Assembly (NCBI RefSeq): GCF_900116535.1
Contig: NZ_FPAU01000007.1
Span: forward strand, 124,001-188,000
Direction of reading: 5' to 3'
Length of the DNA: 64,000 nucleotides
From: Kosakonia arachidis
GTDB lineage: Bacteria > Pseudomonadota > Gammaproteobacteria > Enterobacterales > Enterobacteriaceae
Shown here: positions 42,241 through 49,714 of the stretch, in pieces
Position numbering within the stretch: position 1 is the first letter of the stretch
Layout: every line of letters starts with the position of its first letter
Program-made: the position numbers and the translations under genes
The notes under the pieces: model-generated
The model's input: the letters and a program-made list of their open reading frames with translations, nothing else
The model's database searches: none
What the model was told of the DNA's origin: nothing

Positions 42241-42262
42241 AAGTGTTCCACCGCGAACTTTC
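42241..42262. promoter_or_regulatory. Dyad upstream of anfH, candidate AnfA enhancer
   Basis: AAGTGTTC, six bases, GAACTTTC. The GTGTTC-N6-GAAC core is the same as in the dyad upstream of anfA. The centre lies about 130 bp upstream of the predicted anfH transcription start, a normal enhancer distance. No T run follows, so a terminator is unlikely here. Confidence 0.6.
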
Positions 42263-42296
42263 CGGCCAGGAAAACGTTCGCGGAAGTGAAATTCAG

Positions 42297-42995
42297 TTAG
42301 CCAACGAGCGGTGTTAACCAACGACTAATCACCTGCTGAAGTGCGCGGGCCAACGCCGGGCTGTATTGCGCGGCCTGTTCGCGAAGCTGGCGTGGATCAA
42401 TACCGACATGAGTCAGTTCACTGGCGTGGCCCACCAGCCAGCCTTCAAGCCCGATGGCACTTACCTCCGGATGAAACTGCAACGCCAGCGCATGCGGCGC
42501 GTAGAGAAAGGCCTGGTTATCGCAGACTGCACTGTGTGCCAGATGGCTCGCCCCCTGCGGGATGGCAAACCGGTCGCCGTGCCAGTGCAGCACCGGCAGA
42601 TCCGCCAGAGGAGCCAGAAGATCGCTGTGCTCCCCGGGAGTGAGGGTCAGCGGCGCATAGCCAATTTCCGTCACGCCCATTGGCGCCACCTGTGCCCCCA
42701 GCGCCCGCGCCATGAGCTGCGCACCGAGGCAAATACCAAGTACCGGTTTGCCGTGCGCCAGCCGCTCACCTATATGGCGCAGCTCCTCGCTGAGGAACGG
42801 ATAAATCGCTTGCTGGTACGCACCGATCGGCCCGCCCAACACCACCAGCAGATCGGCAGCTTGCGGATCAAGATGAGCAAATGACTCAACCGGTGTGTCG
42901 ATATAGCGGCATTCGTAACCGAGCGCATACAGCATATCGGCCAGTGTGCCTAAATCTTCAAAGGGGACATGACGGAAAGCGAGAGCCGTTTTCAT
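42297..42995 (-). CDS. Class I glutamine amidotransferase-like protein
   Basis: A 232-aa stand-alone GATase1 domain. The catalytic triad is present: Cys89 in GICLGAQL, His175 and Glu177 in QFHPEV. It resembles GMP-synthase-like amidotransferases that hydrolyse glutamine or gamma-glutamyl compounds. The acceptor is unknown. ATG 42995 has AAGGAG six bases upstream. It precedes anfH in the same direction, but the 227-bp gap with a separate sigma-54 promoter argues against a shared operon. Confidence 0.87.
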   Translation of the reverse strand: MKTALAFRHVPFEDLGTLADMLYALGYECRYIDTPVESFAHLDPQAADLLVVLGGPIGAYQQAIYPFLSEELRHIGERLAHGKPVLGICLGAQLMARALGAQVAPMGVTEIGYAPLTLTPGEHSDLLAPLADLPVLHWHGDRFAIPQGASHLAHSAVCDNQAFLYAPHALALQFHPEVSAIGLEGWLVGHASELTHVGIDPRQLREQAAQYSPALARALQQVISRWLTPLVG

Positions 42996-43138
42996 TACAA
43001 CTCCTTGCAGGTTAAAGGCGGGAAGAAGACCATCGTCAGCCGGAAATCCAGGGTTGTCAATGCGGATGGTGTTGCTATTGATAGGGCAAAAAGGCTGTAT
43101 CGGTCGCGTTTTTTATTTTTTACGCGCTATTTTAAATC

Positions 43139-43159
43139 GAACGGTGCCAGGCACCGTTC
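43139..43159. other. Perfect hairpin between mqo and the amidotransferase gene
   Basis: GAACGGTGC and GCACCGTTC form a 9-bp stem around CAG. It lies 91 bp beyond the mqo stop. No T run follows on either strand, so it may be a transcript-stabilising end, a Rho-dependent end or a protein site. Confidence 0.45.
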
Positions 43160-43249
43160 TTAGCGACATCTCCAGAACCCACCATAATCGTGTGCGGATT
43201 TATTAGCGCTGGTTTATGGGGATCCTAAGCGCGCAAGGGGCTTTTGTAT

Positions 43250-44902
43250 TTACAGCACCATGTCGTGTTGCGGCGCGTTTTCCATTGTTGGCGCGGCAGG
43301 TCTCGCTTCCTGCGTTGTGCTCTCTGGCATCTGAATCACTGGCGGTTTCGCCAGTTGCAGCGTTGCGGCGGTGTCATCCCATACTTTCTGCGTCAGTGCC
43401 ACGTTGCCGTTCATCTCCTGGCCGTAGCTCGGCACGATCTCACGGATTTTGCTCTGCCATTCCGCTGAGTTGAATTGCTGCGGGAACATTTTCTTGATGA
43501 CGTTCAGCGTAATCGGCGCAGCGGTAGAAGCGCCCGGTGACGCGCCCAGCAGTGCAGAAATGGTTTTTTGCTGATCGACCACCACTTCGGTACCCAGCTT
43601 CAGCACGCCGCCCTTCTCTTCATCTTTCTTGATGATCTGTACGCGCTGACCGGCCTGAATCAGCTTCCAGTCCTCTTTACGGGCCTGCGGATAGTACTCT
43701 TTCAGCGCCGCAAAACGATCGTCATCGCTCAGCATTACCTGACCGACCAGGTATTTCACCAGGTCAAAATTGTCGAGACCTACGTGGGTCATCGGCATAA
43801 AGTTACTGGTGGTGGTGGTGCTCAGCAGGTCGAAGAACGAACCATTTTTCAGGAATTTGGTAGAGAAAGTGGCGAATGGCCCGAACAACACCACGCGTTT
43901 GCCATCGATAAAGCGGGCATCAATATGCGGTACCGACATCGGCGGTGCGCCCACAGAAGCCTGGCCGTACACTTTTTGCAGGTGTTGGCTGGTAATCGCC
44001 GGGTTTTCGGTCATCAGGAAGGAACCACCAACCGGGAAGCCAGCATAGTTCTCTGCTTCCGGAATGCCGGTTTTTTGCAGCAGTTTCAGCGCACCACCAC
44101 CGGCACCAATAAAGACATATTTCGCATCAATAGCGTGCTCGCTGCCACTTTTCACATCTTTGATGGTGACATGCCATGAGTTGTCGGCATTACGTTTAAA
44201 GTCGGTCACTTCAGAGGAGGTTTGCAGGGAGAAATTGCTGCTTTTTTTCAGGCTACCTACCAGCTGGCGGGTAATTTCGCCGTAGTTCACATCCGTACCC
44301 ACTGGCGTCCATGTCGCGGCCACTTTCTGATTAGGATCGCGCCCTTCCATCACCAGTGGCGCCCACTGCTTAATTTGCTGATGGTCAGTGGAGAATTTCA
44401 TGCCCTGGAATAACGTAGTTTGCTGTAAAGCCGCATAACGTTTTGCCAGATAATCGACGTTATCGCCCCAGACAAAACTCATGTGAGGGGTGGAATTAAT
44501 AAAGGTATGCGGGTTATTTAATACACCGCGTTGAACCTGCGCCGACCAGAACTGGCGGGAGATCATAAACTGCTCGTTAATTTCCAGTGCTTTGCTGACA
44601 TCAATAGAACCGTCCGCACGCTGCGGCGTATAGTTCAGTTCCATATTGGCGGAGTGCCCCGTACCGGCATTATTCCAGCCGTTCGACGACTCGAGTGCAA
44701 CAGCGTCGAGTTTCTCAACCATCACCTGTTTCCACTCCGGCTGTAATTCCTGCAGCCAGGTTCCCAGAGAAGCGCTCATGATGCCGCCGCCAATCAGCAG
44801 GAAGTCAGTTTTCTGATTTTCCTCCGCCCAGGCATTGGTCGCGGAACTGACGAGCAGCGCAACGGCGCTCAGCGATATAATTGTCTTTTTAATTGCAGGC
44901 AT
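43250..44902 (-). CDS. mqo: Malate:quinone oxidoreductase
   Basis: A 550-aa FAD enzyme that oxidises malate to oxaloacetate and reduces quinone at the membrane. The FAD-binding motif is [20 protein letters not shown], with [16 protein letters not shown] further on. A hydrophobic leader (residues about 8-26, ending NAWAEE) precedes the enzyme, as in E. coli Mqo, which also carries such a segment. No ribosome-binding site stronger than AATATG context was seen at the ATG 44902. It stands alone on the minus strand. Confidence 0.94.
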   Translation of the reverse strand: MPAIKKTIISLSAVALLVSSATNAWAEENQKTDFLLIGGGIMSASLGTWLQELQPEWKQVMVEKLDAVALESSNGWNNAGTGHSANMELNYTPQRADGSIDVSKALEINEQFMISRQFWSAQVQRGVLNNPHTFINSTPHMSFVWGDNVDYLAKRYAALQQTTLFQGMKFSTDHQQIKQWAPLVMEGRDPNQKVAATWTPVGTDVNYGEITRQLVGSLKKSSNFSLQTSSEVTDFKRNADNSWHVTIKDVKSGSEHAIDAKYVFIGAGGGALKLLQKTGIPEAENYAGFPVGGSFLMTENPAITSQHLQKVYGQASVGAPPMSVPHIDARFIDGKRVVLFGPFATFSTKFLKNGSFFDLLSTTTTSNFMPMTHVGLDNFDLVKYLVGQVMLSDDDRFAALKEYYPQARKEDWKLIQAGQRVQIIKKDEEKGGVLKLGTEVVVDQQKTISALLGASPGASTAAPITLNVIKKMFPQQFNSAEWQSKIREIVPSYGQEMNGNVALTQKVWDDTAATLQLAKPPVIQMPESTTQEARPAAPTMENAPQHDMVL

Positions 44903-45147
44903 ATTGATTAGATTACATAGCGATATGTGATTTGTGGAAACTGATATTAACGCATCTTTACGTTATTTTAAAATATCCTTCACAATTTTATTAAATACCC
45001 GCATTAATAGCTAAGCACTTTTTTAAATTAAAAAAAGCAATGGCGTAAAGTGTAGGGAATTAATATCGCAAAGATTTATTTTAAAACACAGAAATATCAA
45101 GCCGATTTTCGCCATATAATAAATTATGGCGGGAGAAATGCGTGCGG

Positions 45148-45176
45148 AAAAACCCGCCAGCTCAGCGTCTGGCGGG
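45148..45176 (-). terminator. Intrinsic terminator of the MurQ-like gene
   Basis: On the minus strand CCCGCCAG and CTGGCGGG form a perfect 8-bp GC-rich stem with an 8-nt loop followed by five T, nine bases after the stop codon. Confidence 0.8.
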
Positions 45177-45184
45177 CGGAAATA

Positions 45185-46099
45185 TCAGGCTTCCACCAGA
45201 TGCGGTTTCGCCTCCTGTAGGGCAATACGCAAGCTCTGGTGATTTTCCACCAGTAAATCCTGCGCCTTCGCGTTGTTCAGACCAGTCAGCTGCATCAAAA
45301 TCGCCGTACGGCAGTCATTATCACTGGAGGCCAGCGCGCTTTTCGCCTGCTCGCGGTTGCACTGCGTCGCCGCCATCACCAACGCGATCTGCCGCTCGAT
45401 CCAGTGCGTATTATCGGGCTTAAGGTCAACGCGCAAATTGCTGTAGACTCGCCCGGTGCGGATTGCCAGCCCGCTCGCCAGCATATTGAGGATCTGCTGC
45501 TGCGCCAGGTGCGCTTTCGGTTCGTTAAAACCGGCAATCACCTCAGCGCCCGTTTCCGGCGCAATCAGGATATCCGCCATCTGTGCGGCTTCACTCTCCC
45601 GGGAGTGACTGAGCAGCGCAATGCACGCGCCAACCGACCAGGCATGGCGCAGCGCACCCCACATCCACGGTGTTTTCCCGCTGACCGACAGTGCCACCAG
45701 CATATCCTGATGGCCAAAGCGGATCGCCTGGAGATCGGCAATACCCAGCGCGTAGTTCGCCGCCGCTTTTTCCTGATCCTGCCTTTTTGCCTCCGCGCCA
45801 CCCGCCATCAGACCGATGAGCTGCGGGTGTGCGTCCGGCGCGAAATCTGCAATCATCTGTAGCGCAGCGCGCCCTGACGCCCCTGCGCCCACAATCACCA
45901 CCCGACCGCCGCGATTTAGCGTGGCGCTGGCGTTATCCACCAGCCGGGCAATCTCCGGTAAACAGGCCCCTGTCGCACTGGTGACCACCTGGTCTTCGCG
46001 GTTGATGAGCGCCAGCATATCCTGCGTTGCCAGCCTGTCGATATCGGCTGTCTCTGTGTGACGGCGTTCCATTACTGAACCGTTTGGCTTATTGCTCAT
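45185..46099 (-). CDS. Divergent MurQ-like SIS-domain protein
   Basis: A 304-aa homologue of MurQ, the etherase that removes D-lactate from N-acetylmuramate 6-phosphate. Shared features are TADIDRLATQDMLALINRED, the SIS phosphosugar site GAGASGRAALQ, VSGKTPWMWGAL and the C-terminal UBA-like helices (CNREQAKSAL). Against remembered E. coli MurQ, the catalytic Glu83 corresponds to Asp85 and Glu114 to Ala113, so etherase activity may be lost or changed. ATG 46099 has AAGGAG six bases upstream. No murP or anmK lies beside it. It may act on another phosphosugar or as a sensor. Confidence 0.82.
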   Translation of the reverse strand: MSNKPNGSVMERRHTETADIDRLATQDMLALINREDQVVTSATGACLPEIARLVDNASATLNRGGRVVIVGAGASGRAALQMIADFAPDAHPQLIGLMAGGAEAKRQDQEKAAANYALGIADLQAIRFGHQDMLVALSVSGKTPWMWGALRHAWSVGACIALLSHSRESEAAQMADILIAPETGAEVIAGFNEPKAHLAQQQILNMLASGLAIRTGRVYSNLRVDLKPDNTHWIERQIALVMAATQCNREQAKSALASSDNDCRTAILMQLTGLNNAKAQDLLVENHQSLRIALQEAKPHLVEA

Positions 46100-46275
46100 A
46101 CCCTGCTCCTTCTGAATGGTTCCACACACACTATAAGGTTATTTATTTGTTATACCTGCGAATGGGGTCACGCTTCCCGCCCCGGATTGGGCACTTTTCC
46201 TTTTTTCACACGGCTTTATGAAATCGTCGCCATCGGTGATAATACGTTTCTTATTAAGAGAGAATCAGGTCTGGC

Positions 46276-47892
46276 ATGAATGACTTAGCCCCTGTGGCGA
46301 TAAAACCGCGCAAACGTCCGATGAAGCTCGGCACCACGGTGACATTGATGGTGTGCAGTGTCACCGGCTCCGTGCTACTGCTGGCGTGTGCCCTGTGGTT
46401 TTGGCAAATCAGCAACGCCACGCGCGATGGGGTAAAAGAGACGGCGCTGGCTGTGGCCCGCACGCTGGCTGATGCACCAGAGATCAAACGCGGCCTGCGG
46501 TTGCCGCCAGACAGCAATGTAATTCAGCCGCTGACGTTGTCAGTGACCGCGCGCAATGATCTGCTTTACGCCATCGTCACCAATATGCAGGGGGTTCGTT
46601 ATTCGCATCCGAATGCCGCGATCATCGGGCAGACTTTTATCGGCGATGACCTGCAGCCCGCGCTGCGTGGTAAAGAGAATGTGGCGGTGAATCGCGGCAC
46701 GCTGGGACTGGCGCTGCGCGTATTTACGCCGGTTTATGACAACCGCAATCAGCAAATTGGCGTGGTGGTGGTCGGCATTTCGCTCAGCAAAGTGCAGGAT
46801 CAGGTAAACCGCAGCCGCTGGGCAGTGATGTGGACGCTGCTGTTCAGCGCACTGATTGGCTCGCTCGGCATCTGGCAACTGGTGCGGATACTGAAACGTA
46901 TTCTGCTGGGGCTGGAACCGTACGAAATCTCCGCCCAGTTTAAGCAGCGCCAGGCGATGTTACAGTCGCTAAAAGAAGGGGTGATTGCGGTGGATGACGA
47001 CGGGCGCGTTACGCTGCTTAATCACGCCGCGCGACAGATGCTGTTAACCAATGCCGCCGACGGCACTGCCGGGCACGCGCCGCTGCTGGCCGATCTACTG
47101 GAGGTGTTGAAAACCGGGGAGCCAATTCAGGATCGTGAACTGGGCTGTAATGGCCTGCTGTTGCTGTGCAATACCGTGCCGGTGCGCAGCCAGAACACGA
47201 TTATCGGGGCTATTAGCACGTTCCGTGATAAAACAGAAGTCAGCCAGTTGTTGCAGCGGCTGGACGGGATGGTGAACTATGTTGACGCCCTGCACACCGC
47301 TTCTCATGAATTTATGAACAAATTGCACGTGATCCTCGGCCTGCTGAATATGAAACGTTATGACAAGCTGGAGGGTTATGTGCTGCAAACGGCGCAGAAT
47401 TATCAGACCGATATTGGCGCCATTCAACATCGAATTAAATCGCCGGTGGTCGCCGGTTTTCTGTTAGGCAAACTTAACCGGGCGAAAGAGCGCGGCGTGA
47501 CCCTTAGGCTGGCCGATGAAAGTCTGGTTCCTGATAATCCGAACGAAAAACAGGTTACCGTGCTGGTAACGGTGCTCGGTAATCTGATAGAAAACGCACT
47601 CGATGCGTTAAGCCAGCAAGCGGAGGGCGAAGTCAGTCTGTTGCTGCATTATCAGGATGGCTGGCTTGTCGGTGAGGTCAGCGACGATGGTCCAGGCATT
47701 GCGCCGGACAACATTGATGCGATTTTCCGTAAAGGATTTTCAACCAAAGGCGATAACCGTGGCGTTGGGCTATTTCTTGCCAGTCAGCAACTTACCGAAC
47801 TGGGCGGAACCCTGACCGTGGAGTCCGAGCCTGGCGTATTTACCCAATTTTTTGTCCATCTCCCCTGGGATAGTGAAAGGAAGACAGCGTGA
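46276..47892 (+). CDS. dcuS: C4-dicarboxylate sensor histidine kinase (DcuS type)
   Basis: A 538-aa membrane kinase. Two transmembrane helices (about 20-43 and 181-203) flank a periplasmic PAS domain. Its ligand residues Arg108, His111, Phe121, Arg148 and Phe150 correspond, shifted by one, to those known to bind fumarate or malate in E. coli DcuS. A cytoplasmic PAS domain (about 220-325) and the kinase core follow, with phospho-acceptor His344 in SHEFMNKLH and ATP motifs NLIENALDAL and DDGPGI. It forms an operon with the response regulator and lies beside fumarate metabolism genes. CitA/DpiB is the less likely alternative. Confidence 0.9.
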   Translation: MNDLAPVAIKPRKRPMKLGTTVTLMVCSVTGSVLLLACALWFWQISNATRDGVKETALAVARTLADAPEIKRGLRLPPDSNVIQPLTLSVTARNDLLYAIVTNMQGVRYSHPNAAIIGQTFIGDDLQPALRGKENVAVNRGTLGLALRVFTPVYDNRNQQIGVVVVGISLSKVQDQVNRSRWAVMWTLLFSALIGSLGIWQLVRILKRILLGLEPYEISAQFKQRQAMLQSLKEGVIAVDDDGRVTLLNHAARQMLLTNAADGTAGHAPLLADLLEVLKTGEPIQDRELGCNGLLLLCNTVPVRSQNTIIGAISTFRDKTEVSQLLQRLDGMVNYVDALHTASHEFMNKLHVILGLLNMKRYDKLEGYVLQTAQNYQTDIGAIQHRIKSPVVAGFLLGKLNRAKERGVTLRLADESLVPDNPNEKQVTVLVTVLGNLIENALDALSQQAEGEVSLLLHYQDGWLVGEVSDDGPGIAPDNIDAIFRKGFSTKGDNRGVGLFLASQQLTELGGTLTVESEPGVFTQFFVHLPWDSERKTA

Positions 47893-48608
47893 TAAATGTA
47901 TTAATTGTTGACGATGATGCGATGGTGGCAGAACTGAACCGCATGTATGTGACACAGATTGCGGGCTTTCAGTGCTGCGGGACAGCGTCGTCGCTGCATC
48001 AGGCTGAGGAGATGATCAAAGATCCGCTGCGCGATATCGATCTGGTGCTACTGGACGTGTATATGCAACAGGATAGCGGGCTGGATCTACTGCCGGTTAT
48101 TCGTGCCAGCGGGCGTGCTATCGACGTCATTATGATTACGTCATCTGCCGATGCCGCTACCATTCAGACCTCACTGCACTACGGTGTGGTCGATTACTTA
48201 ATTAAACCGTTCCAGTTCCCGCGTTTCGAAGAGGCGCTCACCACATGGCGCGAAAAGCGCAAACTGATGGATGCCCGTCCTTACTATGAGCAATCAGATG
48301 TGGATCGCCTGCTGCATGGCGGCGCACCGGAAGTGGCTGACACTCGTCGTCTGCCAAAGGGGCTGACCGCACAAACCCTGCGTACCATTTGTCAGTGGAT
48401 TGACGCCCATCCTGGTATTGAGTTTTCAACCGATGAACTGGCAAGCGCAGTCAATATTTCCCGCGTATCCTGCCGTAAGTATCTGATTTGGCTGGCACAG
48501 ATTAATATTCTCTACACCACCATTCATTATGGCGCCACCGGGCGACCGGTCTATCGCTATCAGTTGATTGCTGAACAGTACAGCCTGCTTAAGCAGTACA
48601 GTCAGTAA
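47889..48608 (+). CDS. dcuR: C4-dicarboxylate response regulator (DcuR type)
   Basis: A 239-aa CitB/DcuR-family regulator. The receiver domain has the acidic pair in VDDDAM and phospho-acceptor Asp56 in LLDVYM, with Lys in YLIKPF. The C-terminal helix-turn-helix is STDELASAVNISRVSCRKYL. It starts with GTG 47889, overlapping the dcuS stop by 3 bp, with AAGGAA upstream. Probable targets are the adjacent fumarate reductase, transporter and fumarase genes. Its 3' end overlaps the convergent apbE gene by 20 bp. Confidence 0.91.
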   Translation: MINVLIVDDDAMVAELNRMYVTQIAGFQCCGTASSLHQAEEMIKDPLRDIDLVLLDVYMQQDSGLDLLPVIRASGRAIDVIMITSSADAATIQTSLHYGVVDYLIKPFQFPRFEEALTTWREKRKLMDARPYYEQSDVDRLLHGGAPEVADTRRLPKGLTAQTLRTICQWIDAHPGIEFSTDELASAVNISRVSCRKYLIWLAQINILYTTIHYGATGRPVYRYQLIAEQYSLLKQYSQ

Positions 48609-49551
48609 GCCGATAGCTGGCATCGAGCGGTGTGAAGCGGAACTGTCGCCGTGATGAGAGGGTAATTTCGCGGTTTTTGCTGACAAAGATCGCTTCAATA
48701 TCCTGCCGCTGGCGCAACAAAGCGCAGCCCTTTTCAACACCCAACCCAAACAGCAGCGTGGTCCAGATATCGCCGTCGAGAGAGTCGGTGGAAATGACGG
48801 TCACGCTGTCGAGTTCGTTACTCAGCGGATAGCCGCTGCGCGGGTCGAGGATATGGTGCCATAGTTTGCCATCCTGCTCGAAATAGCGCTCATAGGTGCC
48901 GGATGTCACCACCGATTTGTTCACGACCTCAATCGAGCCTACCAGCGCTTCGGCAGCGGCGAAGGGTTTTTTCACGCCGATGCTCCAGCCGCCCTGCGGC
49001 GCTCCCAGCGTTTGTACATTGCCGCCGAGGTTGATCAGCCCTTCGCTAACGCCCTGTTGATACAGGTAGTCGCGTACCCGGTCGGCGATAAACCCTTTTG
49101 CAATTGCGCCCAGATCGATCTCCATGCCTGGCTGCGCCAGAAACACACTGGCAGCGGCATCATCAAGAATAACATCCTGCGGGCGCGTGATGCGTAGCCG
49201 CGCGGCAATCTCATCTGCGGCCGGAACAGAATCGCCCTTAAAACCGATGCGCCATAGTTTCACCAGCGGGCCGATCGCCAGATTAAACGCACTGTCAGGC
49301 AGCAGGCTGGCGGCTTTGGCGCATTTGATCAGTTCATACACCGGGCGGCTGACAACGACCGGATGACGCCCGGCAGCGTGGTTGATATCCATTACCTGCG
49401 AATCGGCGCGGTTAACAGTCAAGAGATCTTCGTACTGTTTGATAAGCGAAAAAACGCGCGACGCGAGCGCTTCATCGTGGGAGAAGAGTTTCAACAAGAT
49501 GGGTGAGCCCATCAATACCGCAGAGTAGCTCCAGACACGGCTATCAGACAT
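48589..49551 (-). CDS. apbE: ApbE-family FMN transferase
   Basis: A 320-aa flavin transferase that uses FAD to attach FMN covalently to Ser or Thr of target proteins. It has the ApbE pattern MGSPILLKLF, PLVKLWRIGF, EIDLGAIAKGFIADRV, LINLGGNVQTLG and HHILDPRSGYPLS. It has no signal peptide or lipobox, so it acts in the cytoplasm. Its obvious substrate is the FMN-binding domain of the fumarate reductase encoded 163 bp upstream on the same strand. ATG 49551 follows AAGGAG. The longer ORF to 49842 lies in the intergenic region and is rejected. Confidence 0.92.
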   Translation of the reverse strand: MSDSRVWSYSAVLMGSPILLKLFSHDEALASRVFSLIKQYEDLLTVNRADSQVMDINHAAGRHPVVVSRPVYELIKCAKAASLLPDSAFNLAIGPLVKLWRIGFKGDSVPAADEIAARLRITRPQDVILDDAAASVFLAQPGMEIDLGAIAKGFIADRVRDYLYQQGVSEGLINLGGNVQTLGAPQGGWSIGVKKPFAAAEALVGSIEVVNKSVVTSGTYERYFEQDGKLWHHILDPRSGYPLSNELDSVTVISTDSLDGDIWTTLLFGLGVEKGCALLRQRQDIEAIFVSKNREITLSSRRQFRFTPLDASYRLTDCTA

Positions 49552-49714
49552 CGCACTCTCCTTAATTGACGGTATGACCTGCTTAACAGGTTTGCCAGCG
49601 GATTCAAGGGAAGATTTACACCATCCATCTGCAACAAAGCCGCCATCCGGCAATAGTACCTGATGACGGCTCTGATTATCAGTGCTGTGAATAGCCGGTC
49701 GCCGGCCACAGCGT

